This document shows, one piece after another, positions 1-5,223 of a stretch of 5,223 nucleotides of DNA. Positions within the stretch are counted from its first letter, which is position 1. Each line of letters begins with the position of its first letter. A model generated the notes under the pieces. It saw only the letters and a program-made list of their open reading frames with translations. It was not told where the DNA came from and ran no database searches. The stretch spans positions 1 to 5,223 of the forward strand of contig CAZBWH010000125.1 of the NCBI GenBank assembly GCA_964495595.1, written 5' to 3'. The position numbers were made by a program, and so were the translations under genes. The stretch is from CALMFQ01 sp964495595. GTDB taxonomy: Bacteria; Pseudomonadota; Gammaproteobacteria; Burkholderiales; SCOH01.

Positions 1-13
1 TGGGAGTGATTTA

Positions 14-46
14 ATGTCTCGTACCGTCTGGCACCAGACGGCATAA
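14..46 (+). CDS. Possible 10-codon leader-type ORF, or the end of an upstream gene
   Basis: A short reading frame starts with ATG at 14 and encodes MSRTVWHQTA, ending at TAA (44-46). GGGAG at 2-6 lies seven bases ahead of the ATG, an ideal Shine-Dalgarno spacing, and this is the main reason to list it. The same frame is open to the left edge of the window, so it could equally be the C-terminus of a longer upstream protein with an internal ATG. The palindrome at 24-41 lies inside it and the terminator at 56-80 follows at once. It has no run of a single amino acid of the kind used by attenuation leaders. I do not recognise the peptide, and no function is assigned. Confidence 0.25.
   Translation: MSRTVWHQTA
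24..41. repeat. Perfect 8-bp inverted repeat (hairpin or operator)
   Basis: CCGTCTGG (24-31) and CCAGACGG (34-41) are exact reverse complements separated by CA. In RNA this would fold as a 7-bp stem with a GCAC tetraloop. In DNA it could be a dyad binding site. It lies 14 bases before the intrinsic terminator. ACGG at 38-41 could alternatively pair with CCGT at 52-55, but that alternative is weak. Confidence 0.6.
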
Positions 47-55
47 AACCACCGT

Positions 56-80
56 AAGCCCGCGTCACTGCGGGCTTTTT
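56..80 (+). terminator. Rho-independent terminator of the upstream unit
   Basis: AAGCCCGC (56-63) pairs perfectly with GCGGGCTT (70-77) around the six-base loop GTCACT. The 3' arm runs into a T-tract (76-80). This 8-bp, GC-rich stem with a U-tail is a textbook intrinsic terminator for rightward transcription. It insulates the pump operon from whatever lies to the left, so the pump genes need their own promoter between about 81 and 250. Confidence 0.88.
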
Positions 81-86
81 CGTGCT

Positions 87-98
87 TATCAGTGATAG
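87..98. promoter_or_regulatory. tetO-like palindrome, candidate TetR-family operator
   Basis: TATCA (87-91), a central G, and TGATA (93-97) form a perfect dyad. With the following G at 98, TATCAGTGATAG equals, as I recall it, the core of the Tn10 tetO2 operator. It sits in the leader of an RND efflux operon, a class commonly controlled by TetR-family repressors such as AcrR. Against this, it lies about 150 bases upstream of the first gene, no clear promoter overlaps it, and no regulator gene is in the window. A 5-bp dyad alone is expected several times by chance in 5 kb. Only the match to the tetO core raises it above noise. Confidence 0.3.
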
Positions 99-149
99 CG
101 TTTGTCGGTACATTGGTTGTCTGGAGTGCCCCGGCGGGTGGAGGCTTGA

Positions 150-179
150 TTGCATGATCTGATCCTGAATCGGTATGCT
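150..179 (+). promoter_or_regulatory. Weak sigma-70-like promoter candidate for the pump operon
   Basis: TTGCAT (150-155) and TATGCT (174-179) are separated by 18 bases. They match the consensus -35 and -10 at roughly three and four of six positions. This is the best pair I found between the terminator and the adaptor gene. A better-looking -35 (TTGATT, 146-151) is 22 bases from the same -10, which is too far. Treat it as a guess; the real promoter may use another sigma factor or an activator. Confidence 0.2.
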
Positions 180-236
180 GACCGCCGGCCGGAGGTGTCA
201 TCGCTGGGTTGGCACGATTACGGCAGATCGATTGCT

Positions 237-243
237 GGATGGG
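237..243 (+). promoter_or_regulatory. Ribosome binding site of the adaptor gene
   Basis: GGATGGG lies seven bases before the ATG at 251. It is imperfect but well placed, and with the lipoprotein signal that begins at this ATG it decides the start. A stronger GGAGGTG at 191-197 has no ATG at proper distance; the nearest start is a TTG at 209, eleven bases on. Confidence 0.5.
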
Positions 244-250
244 CTCTCTT

Positions 251-1393
251 ATGCAAAAACATAAATGGCTGTTGTGTCTGGTGTCGGGTGTGCTGCTGGC
301 GGGATGTGGTCAGCCGGCCAGCACACTCAAGCCAGACAAGCCGAAAGCGCCGCCGAGTGTGCCGGTGGCCCGGGTGTTACACGGCGATCTGCCGCAGCAG
401 ATCGGCGCTACCGGTCAGGTAACGCCGCTGCAGCTGGTCGAAGTGCGGCCGCAACTGGCCGGGCAGGTGAAACAGGTGCTGATCCGCGAAGGCCAGCAGG
501 TCAAAGCCGGCCAGCCGCTGTTCCTGCTCGAAGACGGCAGCGAACGTGCCGCGCTGGAAAAGGCGCGGGCGCAGAAAGCGCGTAACGAAGCGCTGCTGGC
601 CGAGGCGCAGCGCACTCTGGCGCGCAACCGCAGCCTGCTGCAGCAGAATTATGTCGCGCCGAGTGCGGTCGACAGCGCTGCCAGCGAGGTCGACAGCCTG
701 AAAGCGGCGATTGCCGCCGATAGCGCCGCCATTCGCGCGGCCGAGGTCGAGCTGGGCTACCGCACGGTCAGCGCCCGGATCGGCGGCCGCAGCGGCGCGA
801 TCCAGGTCTACCCCGGCAGCGTGGTCACGCCGACCCAGGCGACGCCGATGACCACCATCGCCCAGCTCGATCCGATTGCGGTCGGTTTCAGCGTGGCGGA
901 AAGTGCCTTGCCGGCCCTGCTGGCCGCCGGAACCCAACGGCCCTTGCCGGTGCGGGCCTGGCCGGCCGGGCAGGGCGCCGACGCCAGACCCTTGTCCGGT
1001 ACGCTCGAATTCATCGATAACACGGTCGACAGCCGCAGCGGCACCATCCGGCTGAAAGCGCAGTTCGACAACGCCGCCGGCCGTCTGTGGCCGGGCATGT
1101 ATGTCACGCTGCAGCTGCAGGCCGGCGTCTGGCGCGATGCGCGCCATCTGCCTGTGACCGCGTTGCAGAGCGGGCCGGACGGCAAATTCGTGTTTGTCGT
1201 CGGTGCCGGCAACAAGCTGCAAGCGCAGCCGGTCAGCGTGCTGGCGATCCGCGACGAACGCGCCATTGTCAGCGGCGTGGCCGCCGATACCCCGGTGGTG
1301 GCCGCAGCCGGCGCCAATCTGCGCCCCGGCGACGCCATCAAGCCGAAGCTCATCGGCGACAAGGCCGCCGGCCAGACCGGAGCCAGACCATGA
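251..1393 (+). CDS. RND efflux periplasmic adaptor (membrane fusion) lipoprotein, MdtA/AcrA-like
   Basis: This 380-residue adaptor would link an inner-membrane RND permease to an outer-membrane channel. The start at 251 gives a lipoprotein signal: basic QKHK, a hydrophobic stretch, and the lipobox L16-A17-G18-C19. Residue +2 is Gly, so there is no inner-membrane retention Asp. The family order is visible: first beta strand around 50-65, split biotinyl-lipoyl half around 63-94 (EVRPQLAGQV, then EGQQVKAGQPL), a helical hairpin about 98-170 rich in Ala, Glu and Arg, the second lipoyl half (SARIGGRSG) where many relatives have a TAP-type motif, then barrel and membrane-proximal domains (about 190-360). 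DNTVDSRSGTIRLKAQF closely resembles the MdtA equivalent. An in-frame TTG at 209 would add 14 residues ahead of the signal and is less likely. The stop overlaps the permease start. E. coli MdtA has an uncleaved membrane anchor, so lipidation here is more like AcrA or MexA. Confidence 0.95.
   Translation: MQKHKWLLCLVSGVLLAGCGQPASTLKPDKPKAPPSVPVARVLHGDLPQQIGATGQVTPLQLVEVRPQLAGQVKQVLIREGQQVKAGQPLFLLEDGSERAALEKARAQKARNEALLAEAQRTLARNRSLLQQNYVAPSAVDSAASEVDSLKAAIAADSAAIRAAEVELGYRTVSARIGGRSGAIQVYPGSVVTPTQATPMTTIAQLDPIAVGFSVAESALPALLAAGTQRPLPVRAWPAGQGADARPLSGTLEFIDNTVDSRSGTIRLKAQFDNAAGRLWPGMYVTLQLQAGVWRDARHLPVTALQSGPDGKFVFVVGAGNKLQAQPVSVLAIRDERAIVSGVAADTPVVAAAGANLRPGDAIKPKLIGDKAAGQTGARP
1379..1382 (+). 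promoter_or_regulatory. Ribosome binding site of the permease, inside the adaptor gene
   Basis: GGAG lies seven bases before the permease ATG at 1390, within the last codons of the adaptor gene. The adaptor stop TGA (1391-1393) and the permease start share ATGA. Translation is therefore probably coupled, keeping the two subunits in proportion. Confidence 0.75.
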
Positions 1394-4300
1394 CCAACCT
1401 GCCGGCGCTGTGTATCCGCCGCCCGGTGATGACGATCCTGCTCAGCCTGGCGATCGTGATTGCCGGCATCGTTGCTTACGGCCGGCTGCCGATTGCTGCA
1501 CTGCCGAGCTACAACTCGCCCACCATCAACGTCAGCGCCACCTTGCCCGGCGCCAGCCCGGACACCATGGCCTCGTCGGTGGCCACGCCGCTGGAGCGGC
1601 AGTTTTCCACCATTGCCGGGGTCAAGGTGATCAGCTCGACCAGCACCCGCGGCAGCACCTCGGTGACGCTGGAATTCGACGAAAGCCGCGATATCGACGC
1701 TGCCGCGGTCGATGTGCAGGCCGCCCTGCTGCGCGCGCAGCGCAACCTGCCGGTGGAAATGACCACGCCGCCGTCGTACCGCAAGGTCAACCCGGCCGAT
1801 TCGCCGGTGTTGTTCCTCTCGCTCGAATCGCCGTCGCTGGCGTTGTCGGACCTGCACGATTACGCCGACAACTGGATTCTGCCCAACCTTGCCACCTTGC
1901 CCGGCGTGGCGCAGGTCAACATCAACGGCCCCAAGCGTTACGCGGTGCGCATCCGCGTCAACCCGCAACTGCTGGCGGCGCGCGATCTGACGCTGGACGA
2001 GCTGGCGCAGGCCGTGCGTGCTGCCAACGGCAATTCGCCGGTGGGCGTGATCGATGGCAAATCGCAGACACTGACGGTGGAAGCCAACCGCCAGCTGCGC
2101 AATGCCGCCGAATTCGGCCGGCTGATCGTCGCCAGCCGCAATGGCGCACCGGTGCGGCTGAACCAGCTGGCCAGCGTCGAGGATAGCGTCGAAAACCTGC
2201 GCATCGGCAGCTGGGTCGATGGCCGCCGTGCCATTGTGCTGTCGGTGCTGCGCCAGCCGGATGCCAATACCGTCGCGGTGGTCGATGCGGTCAAGGCCGC
2301 CTTGCCACGGCTGAGCGCGCAACTGCCGGCCTCGGTGCGACTGGAGCCGATGAACGACCGCTCCGGCTCGGTGCGCGAAGCGCTGCACGATGTGAAGCTG
2401 ACGCTGGCGCTGACCATCGCGCTGGTGCTGCTGGTAATGCTGCTGTTCCTGCGCCGGCTGATGGCAACGGTGATCCCGTCGCTGTCCTTGCCGCTGTCGC
2501 TGCTAGGCACGCTGGCGCTGATGTACTGGATGGGTTACAGCCTCGACAACATCTCGCTGCTCGGCATCACGCTGGCGGTGGGGCTGGTGGTGGACGATGC
2601 CATCGTGGTGCTGGAAAACATCGTGCGCCACATCGAACAGGGCCAGACACCGCTGCAGGCGGCGCTGACCGGTTCGAAGGAAATCGCCTTCACCATTGTC
2701 TCGATCTCGATTTCGCTGGTGGCGGTGTTCATCCCGATCTTTTTCATGCAGGGCGTGATCGGGCTGATGTTCCACGAATTCGCCGTGGTGGTGTCGCTGG
2801 CGATCCTGGTGTCGGCGCTGGTATCGCTGACGCTGATCCCGATGCTGGCCGCGCGCCTGCTTCCGCCGCGCCAGGCCGCCGAACACAAGCCGGGCGGGGT
2901 GCTCGGGCTATTCGAAAAAGGCTTCGACGCCGTGCTGCACGGCTACCAACGCAGCCTGGACTGGAGCCTGCGCCATCGCCCGCTGATGCTGCTGGCCGCC
3001 TTGTCGACCTTGCTGCTTACCGCCTGGCTGTTCAACGCCGCGCCGAAAGGCTTTTTCCCCGAAGAAGACACCGGCCAGGTCAACGCCACCATGGAAGCGC
3101 GGCAGGACATCCCCTACGCCGAGCTGGTGAAACTCGATCTGCAGCTGCTGCAGATACTGCGCCGCAACCCGAACGTGGCCAGGGTGACCACCACCGTCGG
3201 GCTCGGCGGGCCGAACAACACCAGCAACACCGGCCGGCTGTTCATCACCCTCAAGCCGCGCGGCGAGCGGGCGAAACTGCCGCAGGTGCTGGAAAGCCTG
3301 CGCCACGATGCCAAGGCCGTGCCCGGCGTGGCAGTGTATTTCAACCCGGTGCAGAACCTGCGCCTCGGCGGCCGCGCCAGCAAGAGCCGCTACCAGTATG
3401 TGCTGCAGAGCGTGCAGAGCGACCAGCTGTACCAGTGGTCGGAAAAACTGATGCGGGCAATGCACGACGACCCGCTGTTCCGCGACGTGACCAGCGATTC
3501 GCAACAGGGCGGGCTGCAGGCCGAGCTGCGCATCGACCGCGACAAGGCCAACCTGCTCGGCGTGCAGATCCAGGACATCCGCAGCACCCTGTATTCGGCC
3601 TACGGCGAACGGCAGATTTCCACCATCTACACCAGCAGCAGCGATTACCCGGTATTGCTGGAAGTGGACGAACGCTACAAACGCAACGAATTCGATCTCG
3701 GCCTGTTACAGGTGCGCAGCAAGGCCGGCCAGCTGGTGCCGCTTGATGCCATCGCCGGTTTCGACCGCAGCGCCGGGCCCAGTGCGGTCAACCACCAGGG
3801 CCAGCTGCAGGCGATCACGCTGTCGTTCAACCTGGCGCCGGGCGTGCCGCTTGGCACCGCCGCCAAACGCATCAACCGGCTGCAGCAACAGATCGGCCTG
3901 CCGGCCAGCATCGTCACCAGCTACGCCGGCGACGCCGCCGCCTTCCAGGAGACACAGACCAGCCAGCTGGCGCTGATCGGCATCGCCATCGCGGTGATCT
4001 ACCTGCTGCTCGGCGTGTTGTACGAAAGTTTCATCCACCCGCTGACCATCCTCGCCGGCCTGCCGTCGGCCGCCATCGGCGCCTTGCTGACGCTGCTGCT
4101 GTTCGGCCAGGAACTGACCATCATCGCCGCCATCGGCGTGTTGATGCTGGTCGGCATCGTCAAGAAAAACGCCATCATGATGATCGACTTCGCCATCGAA
4201 GCCCGCCAGCAACCCGGCATCACCGCACAGCAGGCCATCCGCGAAGCCGCCCTGGTACGCTTCCGCCCGATCATGATGACCACGCTGGCCGCCATGATGG

Positions 4301-4464
4301 GCGCGCTGCCAATCGCACTCGGCCTTGGCGCCGGCGCCGAACTGCGCCAGCCACTCGGCCTGGCCGTCGTCGGCGGGTTGATCTTCTCGCAACTGGTCAC
4401 GCTGTATATCACCCCGGCGTTGTATCTGTATTTTGACCGGTTCGATCGCTCGCGGAGGGTTTGA
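1390..4464 (+). CDS. RND multidrug efflux permease (HAE-1 family), MdtB/MdtC/MuxB-like
   Basis: At 1024 residues this is a full-length inner-membrane proton/drug antiporter; the family functions as a trimer. The N-terminus (IRRPVMTILLSLAIV, TM1 about 11-30) and LPSYNSPTINVSATLPGAS lead into the first porter domain. TM2-TM6 lie near 337-354, 361-383, 388-410, 436-454 and 464-489, TM7 near 531-549, and TM8 near 858-880, with TM9-TM12 to about 1018. Proton-relay residues are intact: D402-D403 in TM4 (VVDDAIVVLEN), K926 in TM10 (VKKNAIMM), and R959 with T964/T965 in RFRPIMMTT. A Gly/Asn-rich loop at 604-615 (GLGGPNNTSNTG) occupies the substrate switch-loop position. FITLKPRGER, SRYQYVLQS, QISTIY and VNHQGQ match the MdtB/MdtC group more than AcrB. 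MdtBC uses two different permeases, but only one is here, so it probably forms a homotrimer. Substrates cannot be read from sequence; drugs, bile salts or plant phenolics are family-typical. No outer-membrane channel gene follows. Confidence 0.97.
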   Translation: MTNLPALCIRRPVMTILLSLAIVIAGIVAYGRLPIAALPSYNSPTINVSATLPGASPDTMASSVATPLERQFSTIAGVKVISSTSTRGSTSVTLEFDESRDIDAAAVDVQAALLRAQRNLPVEMTTPPSYRKVNPADSPVLFLSLESPSLALSDLHDYADNWILPNLATLPGVAQVNINGPKRYAVRIRVNPQLLAARDLTLDELAQAVRAANGNSPVGVIDGKSQTLTVEANRQLRNAAEFGRLIVASRNGAPVRLNQLASVEDSVENLRIGSWVDGRRAIVLSVLRQPDANTVAVVDAVKAALPRLSAQLPASVRLEPMNDRSGSVREALHDVKLTLALTIALVLLVMLLFLRRLMATVIPSLSLPLSLLGTLALMYWMGYSLDNISLLGITLAVGLVVDDAIVVLENIVRHIEQGQTPLQAALTGSKEIAFTIVSISISLVAVFIPIFFMQGVIGLMFHEFAVVVSLAILVSALVSLTLIPMLAARLLPPRQAAEHKPGGVLGLFEKGFDAVLHGYQRSLDWSLRHRPLMLLAALSTLLLTAWLFNAAPKGFFPEEDTGQVNATMEARQDIPYAELVKLDLQLLQILRRNPNVARVTTTVGLGGPNNTSNTGRLFITLKPRGERAKLPQVLESLRHDAKAVPGVAVYFNPVQNLRLGGRASKSRYQYVLQSVQSDQLYQWSEKLMRAMHDDPLFRDVTSDSQQGGLQAELRIDRDKANLLGVQIQDIRSTLYSAYGERQISTIYTSSSDYPVLLEVDERYKRNEFDLGLLQVRSKAGQLVPLDAIAGFDRSAGPSAVNHQGQLQAITLSFNLAPGVPLGTAAKRINRLQQQIGLPASIVTSYAGDAAAFQETQTSQLALIGIAIAVIYLLLGVLYESFIHPLTILAGLPSAAIGALLTLLLFGQELTIIAAIGVLMLVGIVKKNAIMMIDFAIEARQQPGITAQQAIREAALVRFRPIMMTTLAAMMGALPIALGLGAGAELRQPLGLAVVGGLIFSQLVTLYITPALYLYFDRFDRSRRV

Positions 4465-4467
4465 CTG

Positions 4468-4506
4468 CCGGCCTGCAAGCGGCGCCGGTATTGGTCCGCA
4501 GGCCGG
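4468..4506 (+). other. 9-bp stem just after the permease stop
   Basis: CCGGCCTGC (4468-4476) pairs perfectly with GCAGGCCGG (4498-4506) across a 21-base loop, starting three bases after the permease stop. It is GC-rich like a terminator stem but lacks a T-tract. It may instead stabilise or cap the mRNA 3' end, or be a Rho-associated end. It shares its 3' arm with the hairpin at 4487-4522, so the two cannot form together. Confidence 0.5.
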
Positions 4507-4522
4507 GCTGCAGGCCAATGCC
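4487..4522 (+). other. Extended imperfect hairpin in the pump 3' region
   Basis: GGTATTGGTC (4487-4496) pairs with GGCCAATGCC (4513-4522) as ten pairs, two of them G-U. After a single C/A mismatch, GCAG (4498-4501) pairs with CTGC (4508-4511) around the six-base loop GCCGGG. No U-run follows. This is local and longer than the 9-bp stem that overlaps it, so it is the more probable RNA fold. The function is unknown. Confidence 0.5.
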
Positions 4523-4543
4523 AGAGCGGGCTGCAGGCCGATG
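4504..4543. repeat. Tandem 17-bp direct repeat with GCAGGCC core
   Basis: CGGGCTGCAGGCCAATG (4504-4520) and CGGGCTGCAGGCCGATG (4527-4543) match at 16 of 17 positions with a 23-base period. The core GCAGGCC also occurs at 4498-4504 and, inverted, at 4470-4476. There are thus three direct copies and one inverted copy in 70 bases. I cannot name the repeat family; it resembles the palindromic intergenic repeats found in high-GC proteobacteria. Confidence 0.7.
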
Positions 4544-4731
4544 GATTGTTGGCGTTTTGCCGGGGTGTATTTGAGTGAGCCGCCTTGTTTGAATGGGCAA
4601 CAAATGCCGGATCGATGGCTCAGGTCTACCTGGCTGGATGGCTCTATGCCGTTTCCAGTGGAATTTGACTCAACCGCAAACATGACGGTAGGAGATATAA
4701 CACGCCTCCCCAGCTGCTGACCTGATATTTC

Positions 4732-4956
4732 ATGAACAACCAGATCGAAACTCTTTTCACCACCGCCCTCGGCTTGCAGCCGCCGTGGCACGTCACCCGG
4801 GTTGAGCTCGACACGGGCAAACGCCTGTTGTTCGCCACGCCCGGACGAGACCACTCGACGCTGCAGGCTTTTGCTCAGGATCTGCGTGCGCACGGGGGCG
4901 ATCCGGAGCGGATTAAAGTGGACCCCGCCGTCAAGACAGAAAAATATCGAGTTTAA
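4732..4956 (+). pseudogene. Internally deleted ISL3-family transposase remnant
   Basis: This 74-residue ORF reads as two separated pieces of an ISL3-type (IS204/IS1001/IS1165) DDE transposase joined in frame. Residues 1-26 (IETLFTTALGLQPPWHVTRV) are the N-terminus of that family. Residues from about 27 (LDTGKRLLFATPGRD, then FAQDLRAHGGDPERI) normally lie in the catalytic core, just before the second catalytic Asp region. The zinc-finger/HTH region and first catalytic Asp that should lie between are absent. After about residue 64 the family match ends, and a short unrelated tail (VKTEKYRV) runs to the stop. No good Shine-Dalgarno precedes the ATG. It cannot be an active transposase. Assignment rests on remembered family sequence rather than a search, but both halves agree on the same family. 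Confidence 0.75.
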
Positions 4957-5025
4957 GTTATAACGCGCTCCTCACTCGCAGCGGACCGGCGCTGCCCCGT
5001 TTCTGCCTTTTCTTCCCTGCTGAAC
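4957..5025. other. Junction between two IS remnants
   Basis: These 69 bases separate the convergent ISL3 and IS3 fragments. GCAGCG (4978-4983) and CGCTGC (4990-4995) form a 6-bp hairpin followed at a distance by a T-rich stretch (about 5000-5013). This is at best a weak rightward terminator. On the minus strand, where an IS3 orfB would begin, none of the three frames reads like an OrfB N-terminus. Confidence 0.4.
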
Positions 5026-5223
5026 CTATCGACTACTGGCCCAGTCCAGACTTTTTTTGAGCCAGTCCAATTCCATCTTCAGCCGCCCGATTTCGCCATA
5101 CAGGCGCTCGGGCGAGCTTTGTTCTTCCACCGGCTTCGGGCCGCGCTTGGTGTCGAACAGCGAGGCCGCACGCACCTGAATCTCTTTCTTCCACTGACCA
5201 ACCAGCACCGGGTGAACCCCGAA
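5026..5223 (-). pseudogene. IS3-family transposase OrfA, C-terminal part, frame-altered and cut by the window edge
   Basis: Read leftwards from the right edge, the frame is open from position 5223 (FGVHPVLVGQWKKEIQ), so the beginning lies outside the window. It is the end of the helix-turn-helix of an IS3-group OrfA, the DNA-binding half of the transposase. SLFDTKRGPKPV and SPERLYGEIGRLKMELDWLKK follow, the second being the leucine-zipper-like oligomerisation segment of the family. An intact OrfA is about 95-100 residues, so roughly the last 65 are here. At seven consecutive A bases (T7 at 5052-5058 on the plus strand) the frame yields LKKSLDWASSR and stops at 5026-5028. The -1 frame gives the family-like LKKKSGLGQ and stops at 5033-5035. 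This is either one lost A or a slippery A-run. The orfB that should follow is missing, so the copy is defective. GTG at 5206-5208 is only an internal codon. Confidence 0.85.

Larger units (their letters stand above)
4465..4731. other. Non-coding region between the permease and the IS debris
   Basis: The first 80 bases hold the repeats and hairpins listed separately. The remainder is less GC-rich and shows no convincing gene. A frame running from inside the permease to a stop at 4718-4720 lacks any recognisable domain and is not called. TTGACT at 4665-4670 is a good -35, but no -10 lies at a workable distance; TATAAC at 4696 is 25 bases on. No outer-membrane channel gene or clear intrinsic terminator is present. 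Confidence 0.6.

Noticed and set aside
1..60. 3' end of a tRNA or other structured RNA before the terminator
   Set aside because: I looked for a T-arm consensus, acceptor pairing or a CCA-adjacent motif and found none; the palindrome alone does not support an RNA gene.
209..250. TTG start 14 codons upstream of the adaptor ATG
   Set aside because: It would bury the lipoprotein signal behind a non-signal-like extension. The nearest Shine-Dalgarno (191-197) is eleven bases away, and ATG 251 gives a standard signal peptide.
808..2388. Long antisense open frame (526 codons) across the adaptor-permease junction
   Set aside because: It lies opposite two well-supported genes and has low-complexity Arg/Gln/His-rich composition typical of the shadow of GC-rich codons. 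It has no recognisable domain.
4504..4543. CRISPR array
   Set aside because: There are only two close copies of a 17-base repeat with a 6-base gap. No spacers of CRISPR size and no cas gene are present.
4665..4701. Promoter with TTGACT (4665-4670) and TATAAC (4696-4701)
   Set aside because: The spacer is 25 bases, far outside the 16-18 range, and nothing suitable lies at the right distance.
4433..4720. 95-codon plus-strand frame overlapping the permease end
   Set aside because: It starts inside the permease and is largely built from the GCAGGCC repeats. It has no ribosome binding site or family resemblance.
3706..4893. Long antisense open frame (395 codons) over the permease end and the ISL3 remnant
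   Set aside because: The composition is of the shadow type, rich in Gln, Asp and Gly. It crosses the permease gene, the repeat region and the IS remnant, which no real gene should do.
4978..5013. Intrinsic terminator after the ISL3 remnant
   Set aside because: The stem is only 6 bp, and the T-rich stretch begins several bases after it and is interrupted by C and G.

Overview
The window is high-GC DNA with heavy use of G/C-ending codons. It carries a proteobacterial RND pump operon of the MdtABC/MuxABC type and insertion-sequence debris. This suggests a Gram-negative proteobacterium, most likely a betaproteobacterium (a Neisseriales/Chromobacteriaceae-like genome is my best guess). No rRNA or tRNA is present to confirm the lineage.

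Layout: positions 1-80 hold the end of an upstream transcription unit. This includes a possible 10-codon ORF containing a perfect 18-base palindrome, then a strong intrinsic terminator. Positions 81-250 are the leader of the pump operon, with a tetO-like operator candidate at 87-98 and only a weak promoter candidate. Positions 251-1393 encode a lipoprotein periplasmic adaptor (MdtA/AcrA-like). Positions 1390-4464 encode a 1024-residue RND permease (MdtB/MdtC-like). The two genes overlap by ATGA and are almost certainly co-translated. No outer-membrane channel gene follows, so the pump would have to borrow a TolC/OprM-type partner encoded elsewhere.

Positions 4465-4731 are non-coding. They begin with GCAGGCC repeats and overlapping hairpins that could fold in alternative ways at the 3' end of the pump mRNA. 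The right end is a small insertion-sequence graveyard. A 74-codon ORF at 4732-4956 looks like an internally deleted ISL3-family transposase. On the opposite strand, an IS3-family OrfA fragment (5026 to the right edge) has a seven-A run that shifts its last residues out of the usual frame. No orfB follows it.

The adaptor and permease would form a proton-driven drug/proton antiporter assembly spanning inner membrane and periplasm. I see no convincing undescribed system here. The points most worth a second look are the tetO-like site, the switchable repeat-hairpin region after the permease, and the in-frame fused ISL3 remnant.
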